DNA of 54,397 nt from assembly GCA_028280515.1 (NCBI GenBank), contig JANQLP010000189.1:1-54397 (forward strand), written 5' to 3'. This DNA is from Hyphomicrobiales bacterium (lineage in GTDB: Bacteria; Pseudomonadota; Alphaproteobacteria; Rhizobiales; Methyloligellaceae). Both the position numbers and the translations under genes were made by a program. Numbering within the stretch: position 1 is the stretch's first letter; each line of letters starts with the position of its first letter. Below, one piece after another: positions 52,925 through 54,397 of this stretch. The notes beneath the pieces are model-generated. The model made no database searches, was not told where the DNA came from, and saw nothing but the letters and a program-made list of their open reading frames with translations.

Positions 52925-52942
52925 GGTGCCCGGCCATGTCTG

Positions 52943-54397
52943 CTAGAAGCTGCCGCGCTGCCCACCGCCGACTCTGCCACGGGCGAGTTGTCCCGTACGT
53001 GCCTGCTGAAAAATCTCGTCATTGACACTGACACCAAACTCATCCTGCAGCTCACGGATGTACTGGACCCTCAAATCGTCACCGACCTCGACCTCAGCCG
53101 ACCTCAGCAGGGCCTCCTCCTCTTTGGGATCAAGAGCATTGGGGACTTTTACCTCAGCCACCTGGAATAGGACACGATTCTTTCCGTCTCCTGAGGATGC
53201 GGAACCGAACTGACCCTCCTTCAGCGCGAAAGCCTGCTGGATCGCTGCCGGTGGGAGACCGGAATCTCGGGACGACCGTTTGAGCGGCTCGGTCTTTTTC
53301 TCTTCCCCACCGAACTCTTCAGCGAGTTTTGCGAGCGGTTCGCCACCGCGCAAGCGGTCAACAAGCTCCTGTCCCTTCGTGACGAGGATCGTGCGCTCTT
53401 CATTCTCGCGCCACTTCTCGGCAGCGTCCTGCTTCACCTCGTCCAGACCCTTCTGGCGCTGCGGCACGATCTCCAGGACTTCGTACCAGATGTAACCGCG
53501 GTCCCGGGTCTCTTCCGGATCGGTCTCCACATTGGCCTCGGACGCGAAAACCTCCTGCAAGATACGCGGCTCCCTGGAAAAGATATCGACCGGCTTGCCG
53601 TCCTTGTCGCGTCCGCGCGCATCGACGGCGTCGATCTTGAGAAACTTCAGATTGAGTTTGTTCGCCACCTCGGCGAGCGTCGCGCCTGTCGCGCGTTCGT
53701 CTTCGATCCTGTCGTAATTGTCGAGCACCGTTTCCGCGGCGCGCTGCGTCGCGAGCAGTTTGCGAATGGCATCCTTCTCGTCCTCGAAGGTCTTGACGAC
53801 GGCAGGTTCGATCTTGGTGACCTTGGCGATCACCGTGGCGAGGCTGCCTTGGATCGGTTCACTGATCTCGTCGAGGGGCAATGAGAAGACCGCGTCCGCC
53901 ACCTTGTCATCGGCGAGCTGGGATTTCGGAATGACGCCAAGGTCGACGTCGCCCTCGGTCAGGTCGCGCTCCCTGGCGATGTCCATGAAGTCGGCACCCT
54001 CTTTCAACCGCTTATGCGCTGCATCGGCGGTTGCCTTGTCCGGGAAAGGGATCTGCAGGACATGACGGCGCTCCGGCTGGCCGAACCGTGATTTGTTGTT
54101 CTCAAAATAGCTCTTCTGATCTTCCTCGCTGACCTCGACATCCGCGGCCAGAGTGTCCGGCGTCATCACGATCAGGCCGACCTCGCGATACTCGGGTGCG
54201 CGAAACTCGCTCTTGTGTGCGTTGTAATAATCCCGGACCTGCTCATCGGTCGGTTCGCCGACAGTGCCGAGCTTGTCGAGCGGAATGGTCACATAGTTCA
54301 GCTGGCGCGTTTCGTTCCGGTATTGGTTGACCGCATTGAGCAGTGTCCGGGGAACCTGTGCGGTCCTGCCGACGGTCTCCGTGATCTGGTTGATGGT
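52943..54397 (-). CDS. ppiD: Peptidyl-prolyl cis-trans isomerase, PpiD-like (N-terminus outside window)
   Basis: Periplasmic folding factor of the SurA/PpiD group, normally held by one N-terminal membrane helix. 484 residues are visible; the frame is open to the window edge without a stop, so the start lies to the right. A parvulin-like domain spans roughly visible residues 150-250, with HVLQIPFPDKATADAAHKRL, DLGVIPKSQL and DAVFSLPLDEISEPIQ. Long helical segments follow and the tail is Gly/Arg-rich. Its place directly before trpE is common in Alphaproteobacteria. The membrane anchor cannot be checked here. Confidence 0.85.
   Translation of the reverse strand, partial: TINQITETVGRTAQVPRTLLNAVNQYRNETRQLNYVTIPLDKLGTVGEPTDEQVRDYYNAHKSEFRAPEYREVGLIVMTPDTLAADVEVSEEDQKSYFENNKSRFGQPERRHVLQIPFPDKATADAAHKRLKEGADFMDIARERDLTEGDVDLGVIPKSQLADDKVADAVFSLPLDEISEPIQGSLATVIAKVTKIEPAVVKTFEDEKDAIRKLLATQRAAETVLDNYDRIEDERATGATLAEVANKLNLKFLKIDAVDARGRDKDGKPVDIFSREPRILQEVFASEANVETDPEETRDRGYIWYEVLEIVPQRQKGLDEVKQDAAEKWRENEERTILVTKGQELVDRLRGGEPLAKLAEEFGGEEKKTEPLKRSSRDSGLPPAAIQQAFALKEGQFGSASSGDGKNRVLFQVAEVKVPNALDPKEEEALLRSAEVEVGDDLRVQYIRELQDEFGVSVNDEIFQQARTGQLARGRVGGGQRGSF

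Overview
The window reads as core chromosome of a GC-rich alphaproteobacterium, most likely of the order Hyphomicrobiales (Rhizobiales). The evidence is gene order typical of that group: tRNA-Asp then nuoA-N, birA, RNase J, methylmalonyl-CoA epimerase, a DUF1467 gene, proS-lolC-lolD-dnaE, the rpsB-to-lpxB block, and ppiD-trpE/G/D/C-moaC-moeA-lexA. A short ProRS without an editing insertion, LpxI in place of LpxH, and a LexA box of the GTTC-N7-GTTC type point the same way. I see no prophage, transposon, CRISPR array or defence island.

Layout. 1-120: tRNA-Asp. 398-14741: all 14 genes of the proton-pumping NADH:quinone oxidoreductase (complex I), tightly packed on the + strand. 14746-17972: birA, rnj, mce and a small membrane protein, probably the tail of the same transcription unit. 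17973-18492: a 520-base AT-rich gap holding several inverted repeats and a textbook intrinsic terminator pointing left, best explained by a small RNA on the - strand. 18493-18945: an unrecognised small anchored or exported protein. 19078-26036: proS, the lipoprotein-release transporter genes lolC and lolD, and the replicative polymerase dnaE.

26200-40417: a + strand envelope and translation block. rpsB, tsf and frr serve translation; uppS, cdsA and dxr serve isoprenoid and phospholipid precursors; rseP and bamA serve envelope stress and outer-membrane assembly; lpxD, fabZ, lpxA, lpxI and lpxB make lipid A. The usual pyrH between tsf and frr is missing. Its place is taken by a 279-base gap with a candidate promoter and a nearly perfect palindrome.

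40414-54397: gltA and gltX on the - strand, comEC on the + strand, then a - strand run entering from the right edge: a periplasmic peptidyl-prolyl isomerase (N-terminus outside the window), trpE, a SixA-like phosphatase, trpG, trpD, trpC, moaC, moeA and lexA. lexA has its own promoter with an SOS box between -35 and -10.

No clearly new multi-gene system is visible. The points most worth following are the ribosomal protein S2 with a long charged linker and a C-terminal helix-hairpin-helix domain, the loss of pyrH from its usual place with a palindrome-bearing promoter instead, the structured RNA locus upstream of proS, and the hairpin in the gltA leader. All function calls come from reading motifs and gene order by eye; no database search was run.
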